28,107 nucleotides of DNA, taken from NCBI GenBank assembly GCA_027943245.1, contig JANDJZ010000715.1, forward strand, positions 1-28,107, read 5' to 3'. This document shows positions 1 to 11,132 of this stretch, piece after piece. The notes under the pieces were generated by a model. The model was not told the DNA's origin. It saw only the letters and a program-made list of their open reading frames with translations, and made no database searches. The position numbers were made by a program, and so were the translations under genes. Origin of the DNA: Acanthamoeba sp. SK_2022b (Eukaryota > Discosea > Longamoebia > Acanthamoebidae). The stretch's first letter is position 1. Each line of letters begins with the position of its first letter.

Positions 1-941
1 GATCGGCTCCTCGCTCGTGCTCACCCGCGAGGGCCGCATTTTCCTGTGGGGCTCCGCCCTCACCTGCTCTCGCGACTTTGGTGCCCTCCCTTCCTCCCCC
101 CCCCCCTGCACCTCTGATCGCCGCGCAGCGCCATGCCGTGTGCGAGTGCGTGAGTGGGTGGAGTGAGTGAATGGAGTGAGTGAGTGGAGTGAGCGAGTGG
201 AGGTGCCCTTCCTCACGGCGGCGGCGACGGTGGGACAGGCACGATGGACCTAACCTTGCCCGATCCGAGGGCCCCCACGCTCCTGCGCTCCATGGCCCGT
301 CACTGTGTGGTGGACGTCTCGTGTGGCGGCGCCCACACGCTCCTCGTCACCAGCACGGGTTCCCTCTCCCTCCCCCTCCTATGGCAGAGAGGAAAGCGAT
401 TGACTCGGGGCGCGTGGGCGCGCGCGCGCCGGGCTGGCAGGGGCTCTGTTCTCGTTCGGGTCAGGAGAGGCGGGCGCGTTGGGGCACGGGTTCTTCACGG
501 GGGACATCAGGGCGCCGAAGCAGGTCATGGCCCTGACCGACGTCTCCATCGTGGCGGCCTCGGCCGGGGAGTACTTCTCGCTCGTCCTCTCCGCTGACGG
601 CGGCATCTACTCCTTTGGCCGCGGCGACAAGGTTGCTCTCCCCCCCCCGCACGCGCGCGCGCGCACGTCTGTCCCGCGAGTGGTCCCGGTGCCCTGCGCA
701 ACGCGGGGCCCCCTCGTTGCCATGCTCACGCCCGCCTGCCTGCGCGCGGTGCCTGCAGGGCCAGCTGGGACACGAGAAGCTGAAGCTGACAGGCTACCGC
801 AGCCTCACGCCGCGCCGCGTGGAAGGGGACCTCCTCAACCTCAAGGTCGTGCGCATCGCCGCCGGCCACGACCACTCCATGGCCGTCACCGGTGCGCGTC
901 CTCCACCCAATCGGCCGTGATGTGGTGGGAGACCACCGGTC

Positions 942-972
<31 letters not shown>

Positions 973-3939
973 GCTCTCGCTCACGCACACGCGTCCGCCT
1001 GGCGTGCAGACAAGGGGGAGCTCTACCTGTGGGGTTCCAACGAGCACCGCAAGTTGGGGTTCCGCAAGAAGGCGACCTTTCCGCTGCCCAAGAAGATGAA
1101 GCCCAAATTCTTTGCCGCTCAGCTGGGCGGCGACACGCCCGCGCCTTCTTCGGATACCGGCGGCGGGCCTCGCCGCGTCACCCACATCGCGGCTGGGTAC
1201 CTCACCTCGCTTTCTATATTCTCTCTCTCTCTCTCTCTCTTATCCTTTTTACAAATAATCATGTGCGCAGGTATTCGCATTCGATCGCGGTCGTGGACGA
1301 GCAGGACGTGTACACCTGGGGCTCCGCAGCGTGGTCGCAGCTTGGTTCGTGACGACGTGGACCCTCGCTTTCTCTCTCTTTCTCTCTCTCTCTCTCTCTT
1401 TCTCTCTCTGCCCTTCCCAGCAAGTCATCTCACGTCGCGCACATGCCCCCGATACTCCCACTGTCCCACTATCCCCAATGCGCGCGGCGTGCAGGGCACG
1501 GTGACGACCGGCAGTGCAAGCGTCCGTCGCTGGTGAGGCTGCTCGCCGGTGTCGGGCGCGTGGTGCAGGTGTCAGCGACCTACGGGCAGTCGATGGTGCT
1601 GCTCCGGTCCCACCGGCGCACGGCCCTGACCCACAGCCCCCACTCCCCGCGCACGGCCATCGTGCACCGCAAGGTGCACGTCGACCTCGTGGCCGAAGCC
1701 GCCCCCAACCTGGCCTCCATCCGCACCCTCCTCGCCCAGGAGATCGCCCAACACGTGCGCCCCCCTCCCCCCCTTTTCCCCGCCCACCGGCTGCGCCCCT
1801 CTTAACCTCTCCTCCGCCTCTGCGCCTCCCGCATGGCCAGGTGTCGCCGCTGAGGGACCGCCTTAACAGCAGCGGCGGCGGTGCCAAAGACAACGACAAC
1901 GCCAGAGGCGAACCGAGCACGGAGGGCGCCGCCCATATCTTCTCCCGCCTTTCCGTCCGCTCCCGCCTGGCCCGTTTCCGCCGCCGACGGCGGCGCGTAT
2001 GGCTCCTCTCCTCTCCTCTCCTCTCCTCTCCTCTCCTCTCCTCTCCTCTCCTCTCCTCTCCTCTCCCCTCTCCGCCTGCCCCGGCGCCGCCCGGTACTGA
2101 CGACGACTTCTACGACGGTGCGGTGGTGGGGGGGGGTGGGTGTGTCGCTGCAGGAGAGAGAGGTGAGCGAGGGGGCGCTGGTCTACGGCACCCCCGCCCG
2201 CCAACAACGCGGGAGAGCCCTTCCCGGCCGCAAGTACAGCACCGACGCCCTCGACACCACCACCACCGACGACGACGACGACGATGAAGACGAAGACGAC
2301 CAGTACGAAAGCCAAGGGTTGAATGGCGATGAAGATGTTGATGACGACGACGACAATGATGATGATGATGACGACGATTACGACGATGAGGACGACGCCC
2401 AATACGATGTGGAAGGCAGAGACCGCGAACACCCATCGAATGTCCAGGCCGTGCAACGGCTTGGCTTCTCCAAGCAGCCATCCGAGGCGGATCACTCGGG
2501 CCTCACCACCGACGAAGACGAAGACGACGACGACGACCATGAGGAGGAGGAGGAGGAGGAGAAAACAGCGGAGCCCGCCATCTGCGCCTCCTCGGCCGCC
2601 TCGACGCGCGGGAAGGAGAAGGGGGAGGGGGAGGCCTCGCACGAGGAGGCGGAGGCGGCGGCTGCCTCGGGCCAGGGGCGGAGGCGAGCGGCGGCGCTCA
2701 GGGAGGAGAGGAGGCGCGGGAGGCGCTCGTGTCACAGCAGATGGCACAGCGACGAGCTCGGCAGGCGACCAAGTGCGGAGCGCGCGGGGGGCAGCAGCCT
2801 GCTCGAGATCGAGCCCTGCTACCTGTTCCGCATTCCGCCGGCTTCCAACCCGCTCATATCGCTGCAGTGGAGCTTCCAGGCCGGCAACGCGCCCTTCTGG
2901 ACCGGCCGCCTGCGCCTGGTCAGGCGCACCGCCCCGCCCCCTCCCGGCGAGCGCGGGCCCTCCTCCCCTCCGCCCGTGGTGCCCCGCCTCCACCTCGTCC
3001 TCGAAAACGCCAGCCTCGCCTCCCCCTCCGCCAGTAGCAGCAGCAGCGCGCATTCGCATCACCGGCGGCAGCGGCAGCAGCAGCAGCAGCAGCACGAGTT
3101 CCTTGGTGGCGGCAGCGCAATCCTGGGGGAGTACGCGATGGACTCCGCGGAGGGCGTGCCGCGCGTGGTGCCCACTCACGACAGCCGACGCTTCTTCGTG
3201 CTCTACCTCGACGCCGCGCGCAGCGAGCGGGTACACGCCCTCCTCCCCCTCCCGGAAGAGCTGGCCGCGCCGTGTGTCGTGTGTGTCCCGCACTCGCTCA
3301 CGCTTCCCCTCCTCCTCCTCCTCCTGGCGTGTGGTCGGCGTGGGGGGGGGGTTGCAGTTGGGGCAGGGCGCCCTGGGTCTCGGGTTTGCGGAGCGCATCG
3401 ACGCCTACGAGTTCGAGGAGCTCGTGCAGGGGAGCTCCCGTGCCGGCGCCGAGCTCATCGAGCGCGCCGCCTCGCCGAGCGAGGGCGCCTCGCTCGAGAA
3501 GCCCATCCCCGCCGAGGGGACACGTGTCGCCCGCGCCGAGTCGAATTCGACGCCGAAGAGGAGGGGCAAGAACGTGGAGGGGCCTGCGCTCCCCCTCGCG
3601 CTGCTGCTGGCCCACCAGCCTCACCAGATGCAGTCCGACGAGCCCCTCCTGCCGCGACAGGGAGGGCGACGCCAGCTCTTCATTCGGGCCGCCGAGTTCG
3701 ACACCGTTCCGGCCCAGGACGACAAGGCCAGCCCCACCAGCTTCGCCGCCCTCCCAACAACGACGACCACAACGACGACAGCAGCAGCAGCAACCACAAC
3801 AACAACAACAACAACAACGCCGTCGTCGCCGTCGTCGTTGTCCACCCGCAACAGGGAGACCGCACGAGGGATGAGCGACCGAAAGCGGAAAGGCCTGAGC
3901 CTGCCGCCCAACATGCAGGGCTGGCTCAAGCGCGACTGA
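1..3939 (+). CDS. RCC1-repeat protein fused to a NECAP-like PHear domain (5' partial)
   Basis: The gene enters from upstream. Exons read as 1-80, 239-358, 441-631, 759-891, 1010-1196, 1271-1344, 1495-1754, 1841-1996, 2154-3230 and 3358-3939, all with GT-AG ends and matching phases, giving 952 residues in the window. Residues 1-348 form at least six RCC1 blades, with signatures such as CGGAHTLLVT, GHDHSMAV and YSHSIAV each followed by a xxxWG or SFG strand. Residues about 437-545 are an Asp/Glu-rich linker. Residues about 614-785 match the PHear domain of NECAP endocytic adaptors: YLFRIPP, FWTGRLRL, RRFFVLYLD and GLGFAERIDAYEF, with a Pro/Ser/polyGln insertion in the middle. The tail is Thr-rich and ends MQGWLKRD. 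RCC1 propellers bind GTPases or chromatin; PHear domains act in clathrin/AP-2 traffic, so an endocytic role is inferred. No in-frame Met lies between the propeller and the PHear domain, which favours one protein. Confidence 0.8.
944..983 (+). repeat. (CT)n microsatellite in RCC1-PHear intron
   Basis: A CT tract fills much of the intron between the exons ending at 891 and starting at 1010. Similar sense-strand CT tracts sit in the next introns at 1221-1241 and about 1368-1409. They may serve as polypyrimidine tracts. Confidence 0.9.
2003..2067 (+). repeat. (CTCCT)n pentanucleotide array in intron
   Basis: About thirteen near-perfect CTCCT units lie inside the 1997-2153 intron. That intron separates the RCC1 part of the gene from the acidic/PHear part. 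The array is followed by a Pro-like coding shadow and then the acceptor TCGCTGCAG at 2144-2153. Confidence 0.9.
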
Positions 3940-4443
3940 GGAGCGTTTGTTTGTTTTTTTTGTAGATGATGATTCTGGCTTCTTCAGTGTGTGCTGTGCT
4001 GTGCAAGAATTGCCTTGAAGAGAATGTTCTCTCCCCCGCCACCGTCTCTGCCTCTCTCCCGCTTTGTGTGTGGCCACGAGTCAGGGGCACGACACGACGT
4101 GCGTTCCTATTAAGCGCAACATGCAACATTTACGCTGTCGCAGTTCACCCTTCGCCATGCAAAAGAGGTCCGCCAAATTACACCATGCGTGTGGAAGGAG
4201 ATAGGGATAGATAGGCAAGATAGTCAGTGATGAAAAACCACATATTATTATGCTATTTTTGATGTATCTGCTGTTTTTAATATACAATTTATTGAGGGTT
4301 TGTTTAGTTTAAAAACAAAATAATGAGGGTTTTCCAGCCTTTATTTCCTGTCTTGGCGTTAGAGGAAATTTGTGGGAAGGCGGGCTTTTGTTGTGTGATC
4401 CATTGATTTTTGTGCAATTGGCATCGAGGAAGCAAGCGGCAAC
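3940..4443. other. Intergenic region between RCC1-PHear gene and PheRS alpha
   Basis: About 500 bp between two head-to-tail genes. The first part should hold the 3' UTR of the upstream gene. Around 4235-4330 it turns markedly AT-rich, unlike the flanking coding DNA, which fits a terminator/promoter zone. No RNA gene or further open frame of substance was seen. Confidence 0.6.
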
Positions 4444-6149
4444 ATGGAAGTGGCATCCTCAACCGAAGCACGGGAACAAGAGATCCGCCAAAACATCGAG
4501 GGGTCACTGCTCCGAGCCCTCGATAGCACTGGACGAGTTGCCAATTCGCTTGAATTCGCCCATCAGCAGGGCGTCGACCACACCGTCGTGGTGTCGGTGC
4601 TGAAGAAGCTCGAGTCGCATGGCGTTGTTAGTGCCGTTGTGGTCGAGGTGAGCAGCACCGAGCTCACGAAGGAGGGCCAGGAGGTGGTCCAGGCAGGTTC
4701 CCCGGAAGCCCGTCTGTTCGCGGCCATTGATGCGGATGCAGGCACCCTCAAGTCCGAGACCGAGGTGACTCTCTCTCTCTCTCTCTCCTGCTCCCTCTGC
4801 AGACCCTTTACAACTTTGGCTGCCCCTCCCCCCCTCTCCTCCATTGGGAAAATGCATTCGACAACTATTAATTATTCTCGTGACCCCTCCCCCTCCCCAA
4901 CAACAACAACAACGTAGAAACTGCCTTTCGGGAAGGCGGGCTTCTCTGAGGCCATGAAGAACAAGTGGATCACTTTTGACAAGGCCAGCGGTAAGCTTAT
5001 GCGCCAGGTGACACGCTCTGCCTCCCCTCCCCTCCCCTCCAATTAATTGACGTCGGCGATCGCGTGCTGAGAGGACCCTTGCGGGCGGTGTGCGTGGCGT
5101 GCGCGCGCGAGGTCGATAGGTCAGCGCGGTCGACGACGTGGTGCAGCAGAAGCTGGCCCGGTACTCGGGCGGAGAGGCGCTGGGCGACAAGGACAAGCTG
5201 GTCTTTGCCAAGCGAAAGCTGCTCCGGGACGTCAAGACCAAGGTCTTCGACATCACCAAGGGCGAGCATTTCAGCGTCACGGGCATTCAGAAGAAGGCCC
5301 TCGACCTCACCGCCGAGATGATCGCTTCGTATGACACATCTCCTCTCTCCCTCTCCCTCTCCCTCTCCCTCTCCCCCCCCCCATCTGCGCGCTCATGCTG
5401 CAACTCTTGGGTGTGTCTTGGCGCGTGCCTTTTAATGATTTGTTTATTCATTTGTTTGTTTGTTTATTCATTGGTTTCTGATCACGCCTCGCGGTCGCGG
5501 GCTGCAGGGGCGCGTGGGAGACGCAGGCGTTCAAGGAGTACAACTTCAACGCGCTCGGCGCGCAGCCCACGTCGGGCCATCTCCACCCGCTCCTCAAGGT
5601 GAGGAGCGCCTTCCGCGAGATCTTCCTGGAGATGGGCTTCGAGGAGATGCCGACCAACTCCTTCGTGGAGAGCTCTTTCTGGAACTTCGACGCCCTCTTC
5701 CAGCCCCAGCAGCACCCCGCTCGCGACGCCCACGACACCTTCTTCCTCTCCCAGCCCGCCTCCATGCTCGCCTGGCCCGAGGACTACCTCCAGGCACGTG
5801 CCGCCACCCGATACGGCGTCGCCGTCGCGTGCGTGCGATGCTGCGCGGATTGAGGCGAGTGGAGCAGGCGTTTGTTAACCCAAACCACCCACTCCAGCGC
5901 GTGCACGAGATGCACGAGAAGGGCGGGCTGGGCTCGATCGGATGGCGCTACGACTGGAAGCTCGAGGAGGCCAAGAAGAACATCCTGCGCACGCACACCA
6001 CCTCTGTTTCCTCCAGGATGCTCTACAAGCTGGGTACACGCCACACACACACCCCTCTTGATGCTGATAACGATGAGTGAGGCTGTGGCTGTGTGTGTGT
6101 GGCCCACATCGCTAAGCTCAGCTCTCTCTCTCTCTCTCTCTCGACGCAA

Positions 6150-6218
<69 letters not shown>

Positions 6219-6889
6219 TGTGTGTGTGATGTCGTGTGCGCAGGCCAGCAAAAGACGTTCACGCCCAAGAAGTACTTCTCCATCGACAGGGTGTTCAGGA
6301 ATGAGACCCTGGACGCCACCCACTTGGCCGAGTTCCACCAGATCGAGGGGCTCGTGGCCGACTACGACCTTACGCTCGCCGACCTGATCGGAGTCATCAC
6401 CCAGTTCTTCCAGAAGTGGGGTACGCTTGCTCTTCCGCCTCGCCTCGCCTCTGTTCTCCTGTCTCCTGTCTCTCAACGCACGCGTGCTGGATTGGGTTGG
6501 GTTGGGTTGGGTGGTTTGCGGGGGGGGGGGGGGCGCAATCAGGTCTGACGCAGCTGCGCTTCAAGCCGGCCTACAACCCGTACACGGAGCCGAGCATGGA
6601 GATCTTCGCCTTCCACCCGGGCCTCAAGAAGTGGATCGAGATCGGAAACTCGGGCATGTTCAGGCCCGAGATGCTGCTCCCCATGGGCCTCGACCCCAAC
6701 ATCAAGGTCCTCGCCTGGGGCCTCTCCCTGGAAAGGCCGACGATGATCCGCTACGGCGTGAAGAACATCAGGGACCTCGTGGGCCACAAGTGCTCGCTGG
6801 ACTTTATGCGGACCAACCCCATCTGCGACATCCAGCTCGACGACAAGTACGACGCTGCGGCCTTTGTGCGACCCACAGAGCAGCAGTAA
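4444..6889 (+). CDS. FARSA: Cytosolic phenylalanyl-tRNA synthetase, alpha subunit
   Basis: Catalytic alpha subunit of the alpha2-beta2 class II enzyme that charges tRNA-Phe with phenylalanine. Exons: 4444-4764, 4918-5007, 5120-5328, 5508-5793, 5898-6033, 6244-6420 and 6543-6889, giving 521 residues (human about 508). The N-terminal winged-helix DNA/tRNA-binding-type region spans roughly residues 1-110. Motif 1 lies around [17 protein letters not shown] (about 230-246). Motif 2 is [18 protein letters not shown] (363-380). Motif 3 is GLSLERP (466-472). The stretches [19 protein letters not shown] and [14 protein letters not shown] are near-identical to animal FARSA. The start at 4444 gives a first exon of exactly 107 codons and aligns with the family N-terminus. 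All introns are GT-AG except 5794-5897, which best fits a GC donor. Confidence 0.97.
5341..5376 (+). repeat. (CTCCCT)n array in PheRS intron 3
   Basis: About six CCCTCT-type units lie just after the donor at 5329, within the 5329-5507 intron. Confidence 0.85.
6122..6218 (+). repeat. (CT)n then (GT)n microsatellites in PheRS intron 5
   Basis: CT repeats at 6122-6142 are followed by about 33 GT dinucleotides at 6153-6218. Both lie in the 6034-6243 intron, on the sense strand. The GT array ends only about 25 bp before the acceptor TGCGCAG. Confidence 0.95.
6492..6512 (+). repeat. (GGGTT)n short telomere-like array in PheRS intron 6
   Basis: About four units of TTGGG/GGGTT lie in the 6421-6542 intron, followed by an 11-12 nt G homopolymer before the acceptor. 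Confidence 0.85.
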
Positions 6890-7231
6890 GTACGTCGCTC
6901 CCCCCCCGCTCTACGCCTCCTCCCCCTGTCGCTCACCTCTCCTCCTCCTCCCCTCCCCTCCCCCAGTCCCACCAGCGGCACGCTTCACGGCAGTCCGGTG
7001 GCCCGCCGACCCGAAAGGCGTGGTGTGCTCCTGCCCTACCTTGCGCACGGGTTTCTTGTGGGAATTGCCCTCTGTTGCCACCTGTGGTGCCTGCGCCGCC
7101 TGTGAAAGGCCCGAGTGACGAATTTACAAACCAACCCCCAAGCGCGTTCTGCCTCGTTCTCGTTCCATCTCTCTCTCTCTCTGTGTGTGTGGATTGTTTG
7201 GTTGTTTGTTTTGGTTCTTGCGATGGCCCTC
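6890..7231. other. Intergenic region between convergent PheRS alpha and COG6
   Basis: 342 bp separate two stop codons that face each other. The region holds a pyrimidine-rich stretch (6895-6965) and a CT/GT microsatellite at about 7167-7192. It should carry both 3' UTRs. No gene was recognised. Confidence 0.7.
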
Positions 7232-8300
7232 TCAGAGCGCGTCCACGATTGTTTTGACCTGCTCGGGCCTGTAGCGTACGACCATCCGGGGGTCGTCGTA
7301 CTTGTTCCGCGGGTCGAACACGGCGTCGTAGAGCGCGGAGAAATGACCGACGATGTTCTCGCCCACGCGCGAACGCGCTGTCGCGCGCAGGTTGTGATCC
7401 TGGCAGCAGGCCGCCGGCGGTGAGCTGCTGGGGACGAGCAAGCAAGCACGCAAGGCAGGAAAGAACCGCCCGCGGATGGCAGGACAGCGTACCGTGAGCT
7501 TGTCGCAGTGGGGCATGATGAAGGCTTCCAAGTCGGAAAGGGACCGCTCGAAACCCCGCACCGCGGCCGCGAGGGATCGGCTGTCCATGCCAGGCTCGAG
7601 CGATAGCGCGCCCTGAGCACGTTGCGCAGACGCAGACACACACAGACAGACACCAGCAGCCCATCAGCCAGCAGCAGGCTCTCGCCCATGGGTGACGGGG
7701 GAGCAGGACGTCAACCTGTGTGGTGCGGTACTGGAGGATGGCCATCTTTTCTGCGATTCCACAGTTGCGCAGAAACCGCGCCGTCTGTGCGGCACAGCAG
7801 GCACGTGCGCGTGTGAGGTGGGTGCACGGCAGACACATGGGGAGGGGGTGGTGGCAAGAGTGCACGCACCTCCTCGGTGACAAGCGTATCCAGGTGAGAC
7901 TCGATGTGCATCCCCAGAGACTCGACCCGGCTGCTTGCAAAGTCGAACGCCGACACCGAACTCTGTGTGTCCCGCCCCCCGATTGGCAGATGGATGGAAT
8001 CACGGCGTGAGGGGGGGGGGTTGATGCGGTCATTTACACAGGCGGGTGGGTGGAGGAGGGGCAAACCTGGATGAGGCTGAGGCAGTTGATGAGGTAGACC
8101 GCCATGTCCGCCGCTTTGAGGGTGGTGGCGCTGATGGCGCACGCCTTGGAGAGCGGGTCTATCACCGCCGACAGCACCGGGGCGAATTCAGCAGCCCTTT
8201 CGTCTGCAGGGACCAGGGATTCGTCGAACGTAGCCATGATCTCCATCTGGACCCATCGAACCGCCCACCGCGCGTGAGGCCTCATCGAGGATGCGCGCGC

Positions 8301-8365
<65 letters not shown>

Positions 8366-9422
8366 CACACACGACACACACACACAAGTAGCACGCGTCA
8401 CCAAAAACGAGCAGAGAGGCGGTACCAAGCGGCTCATCGACTCGTGCACGCAGTGAGGAGGAGACAGATCGGAAGGCACTGGCTGAGAGGAGGCAGCGCA
8501 AGCACGGCGCCGCACAGGACGGGAAGCGAAGCGTTCAACACAAGGGGGGCAACACGAGCGGGCACGGGGGGGGAGGGAGAACGATCACCGCGGGAGAGAA
8601 GAGACACACCCCTCCCCCCCCCGAGGCGAGGCAGAGGGGCACGTACCGCCGCGCGCGAGAGCAAGACGTCGGCATTGGCCTTGAGGATGTCGTAGAACAG
8701 CTTCAGGACTTCCTCCTTGCACCTGCTCGATTCATTCATTCCCGCGGCGATTGGCGGCGGCGGGCCAAGTGCGGTGGGAGGAGAGAGGTCAGCCAGAGCG
8801 CAGCCGGTAGCAACAGATCACGATCGCTCCCCTCCCCAACCAACCAACCAACCAACCAACCAACGATACGGAGAGGGAGAGAGGAATGTACTCGCCGAAT
8901 AGAACCGGGAGCGAGGCATCACGGCCCATGATCTTGGTGATCATGCGCGAATAGAAATCGAGCATGTTGTTGATGCGGAACACCTCGACCGTGCTGGGCT
9001 TGCTGTGTGGGTCGAGAACCTGGTCCAGGCGTATCTGCAAGCGCGCACCAATAATGATAATGATAATGATAATGATATTAATAATAGAGCAAAAAACCAA
9101 GTAAAAAAAATAAAATCGAAAAAATAATGTAAATATCTTGGTCGGTCCGGGTCCGAGGGGAGCAAGGGAGGGGGAGGGGGAGGACCTTGAAGGGTTGCAT
9201 GAGGGGCTCGAATATGCGGCTCAGCACTTTGGCGATGCTCTCCCGGATGTTGTGCTTGGTGCCCACGTCGTAGGCCACGTGCGGCCTTGCCGAGGCCGTT
9301 GGCGGGGGCGATGGCTGCTGCTGCTGCTGCCTGGCGAGCTCATCCGGATCGTGTGGCGTCGGTCGGTCCGAGCCCTTTTCTCCCGCCGTGAGCGCCCGAG
9401 TGCTGACGGCTTGGCCTCCTGT

Positions 9423-9489
<67 letters not shown>

Positions 9490-11132
9490 GGCCAATTCGT
9501 CACAGTTGCCGCCACATCGCGCTGCGCGAGCGTGCGCGTGCACGAGGCAAGTCGGGGGGGGGTATACCCTCGGTGCCAAATACGCGGTTGAGAAGTTCGT
9601 ATTCCGAAGCGACCGCCTGGTGAAGCCACGCCAGCATGTCGCCCACGTAGCGGAGTGGATCGTGGGCGTGCATCTCTATCGGCCGTGGCGTGCCTCCCGG
9701 TCCACCGACCGTGAGGGCTGCGTGAAAGGCCCCGAGTGATACCTGCGAGCGCGTGTGCACAATCTCGTCGAAACAGTAGCTGCTCCGCCGCCACCGCCAC
9801 CACCCCTCACTGGTTAGTGGCAGCCCCACCACTCCCACCACCACCACCACCACCACCACCACTCCCACCACCACCACCACCACCACCACCACCGACCGGC
9901 CCAAGACCTTGGGCGATAGAATTGTGGGGGGGAGGAGGTGTGCGTGCGTGCGTCACCTGAGAAGAACGGGCTGCTTCTCCTGCAGAGTGGATACGGCGAC
10001 GATGAGGAAGGGGTTGATCTCGCTTGGGTCGTCTCGTAAGGTGGCAAACTCGTCCTTCACCCACCGGTACAGACGGTCATAGGCCGATTGCTGCTCCATC
10101 GACATCGCCTCCATCACCTCGAAACTGCGTTGGCACATTCCCCCCGCCGCCGCCGCGACGATGCGCGCCACCAGGTTTAGGGGGAGGGGGAGAGAGGGAG
10201 AGGAGAGAAACGTTGCGCAGCTACCCGCACACGTGGGGGGGGGCTCGAGAGGGGGGGGGAACGCGCGGCAGGCGAGCAGAAGCGGAGGGCTCCAGATGTG
10301 GCCGGGAGGGGAGGGGGGGGGGAGTACCCGGCTTTCTGGTGGGTGCGGAGCAGGACAGGGCACTCGGAATAGATCTGTCCCACGTGCTTGAGGGCACCGA
10401 AGAAGCGCTCGTCAATGTCGCCCATGCGCAGGGTTGCCTGCTCGCCTTCGGTCAGACGGAACCGCTCCAGGAAGGCCTCCACCACCTCTCTCTTTCGCTC
10501 GTTCTCCTGCCTGCAGCGCCGCGGTCAGTGTGTGTAAGGACGCAGCGCTTGCTCCCCTCCCTCCCCCCCTCCCGTTCGCTCTCTCTCTCTCTCTCTCTCT
10601 CCCCCACACGTGACACAATCCCTCCCCCCTCTCTCTCTCTCTCTCTCTTTGAATTGGCGGGCAGGAGCGGTGGGCACGTGCTTGTCGTGCTGGAACTTGT
10701 CGGCTGTAAGAATGAGCTTGCCAGCGGCTGCACGAGTCTTGGAAAGGCGGTCAGCCATGAGCAGGCAGGCCTCCTTCATGCGCCCCACGTCTCCCTCCAC
10801 CTGGCCCAAACTCTATGGCGCGTCACACAACCGTGAATTTTGCACAATAAATTGGAGAGGGGGGGGCTCACCTCCTGAACGAGGGAGAAGGCAAGAAGGA
10901 AGTCCTTGTTGATACGGAGAGTGTGTCGTTCGAGGTCACTTCGTAAGAGTCGGCGCGCTTGCTTGGAGTTTGGGGCGTGGGGCGGCCCATACCACCCCGA
11001 CAAGTGGCTGAGGGCCGCTAAGAGGTCTGGGTCTTCGGTGTTGAGCTCGAGCACCTTGTTGAGCTTACGACTCAGCGAGGAGTTAAGATGCACACCAGCG
11101 CCACTCGCGGCAAGCATGTTGGGCGAGGTCAT
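7232..11132 (-). CDS. COG6: Conserved oligomeric Golgi complex subunit 6
   Basis: Subunit of the COG lobe B tether, which guides retrograde vesicles within the Golgi. Exons in transcript order: 11132-10872, 10812-10678, 10506-10328, 10124-9957, 9779-9568, about 9340-9186, 9034-8892, 8722-8647, 8246-8067, 7962-7870, 7784-7716, 7612-7493 and 7399-7232; there may be one extra small exon. The product is about 650 residues (human 657). Recognition is direct: [13 protein letters not shown] near the N-terminus, [33 protein letters not shown] with [33 protein letters not shown] and a C-terminal [15 protein letters not shown] all align with animal COG6. The ATG at 11132 starts [10 protein letters not shown] in frame with exon 1. 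The 5' edge of the 9186 exon (polyGln/Pro-rich) and a possible extension of the 8246 exon are unresolved. The gene is convergent with PheRS alpha. Confidence 0.95.
8302..8363. repeat. (CA)n microsatellite in COG6 intron
   Basis: About 31 CA units on the + strand, so GT on the sense strand of COG6. It lies in the intron between 8647 and 8246 and is followed by imperfect CGACACAC units. Confidence 0.95.
8836..8864. repeat. (CCAA)n tetranucleotide array in COG6 intron
   Basis: Seven CCAA units in the 8723-8891 intron; GGTT on the COG6 sense strand. Confidence 0.9.
9051..9085. repeat. (TAATGA)n-type array in COG6 intron
   Basis: An AT-rich hexanucleotide array in the 9035-9185 intron, unlike the GC-rich repeats around it. 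Confidence 0.85.
9424..9486. repeat. (CA)n microsatellite in COG6 intron
   Basis: About 31 CA units on the + strand (GT on the sense strand). They lie in the long intron between the exons ending at 9568 and starting near 9340. Confidence 0.95.
9826..9894. repeat. (CCA)n trinucleotide array in COG6 intron
   Basis: A nearly pure CCA array with two CTC interruptions in the 9780-9956 intron. It uses the same word as the (ACC)n array at 17487-17558 in the distal repeat region. Confidence 0.9.
10579..10650. repeat. Two (CT)n tracts in COG6 intron
   Basis: CT tracts at 10579-10601 and 10630-10650 lie in the 10507-10677 intron. Here they run GA on the sense strand, opposite to the CT tracts of the + strand genes. 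They therefore cannot all be polypyrimidine tracts. Confidence 0.9.

Noticed and set aside
1495..1805. Alternative end of the RCC1 gene at TAA 1803-1805
   Set aside because: Possible if the 1755-1840 intron is retained, but a good GT-AG pair in phase 0 leads to further open exons, and the PHear part has no start codon of its own.
1863..3398. 511-codon open frame on the minus strand opposite the RCC1-PHear gene
   Set aside because: Low-complexity Val/Arg/Gly/Leu runs that mirror the acidic and Ser/Gln tracts of the sense gene; no family signature. A shadow of the GC-rich, repeat-rich coding strand.
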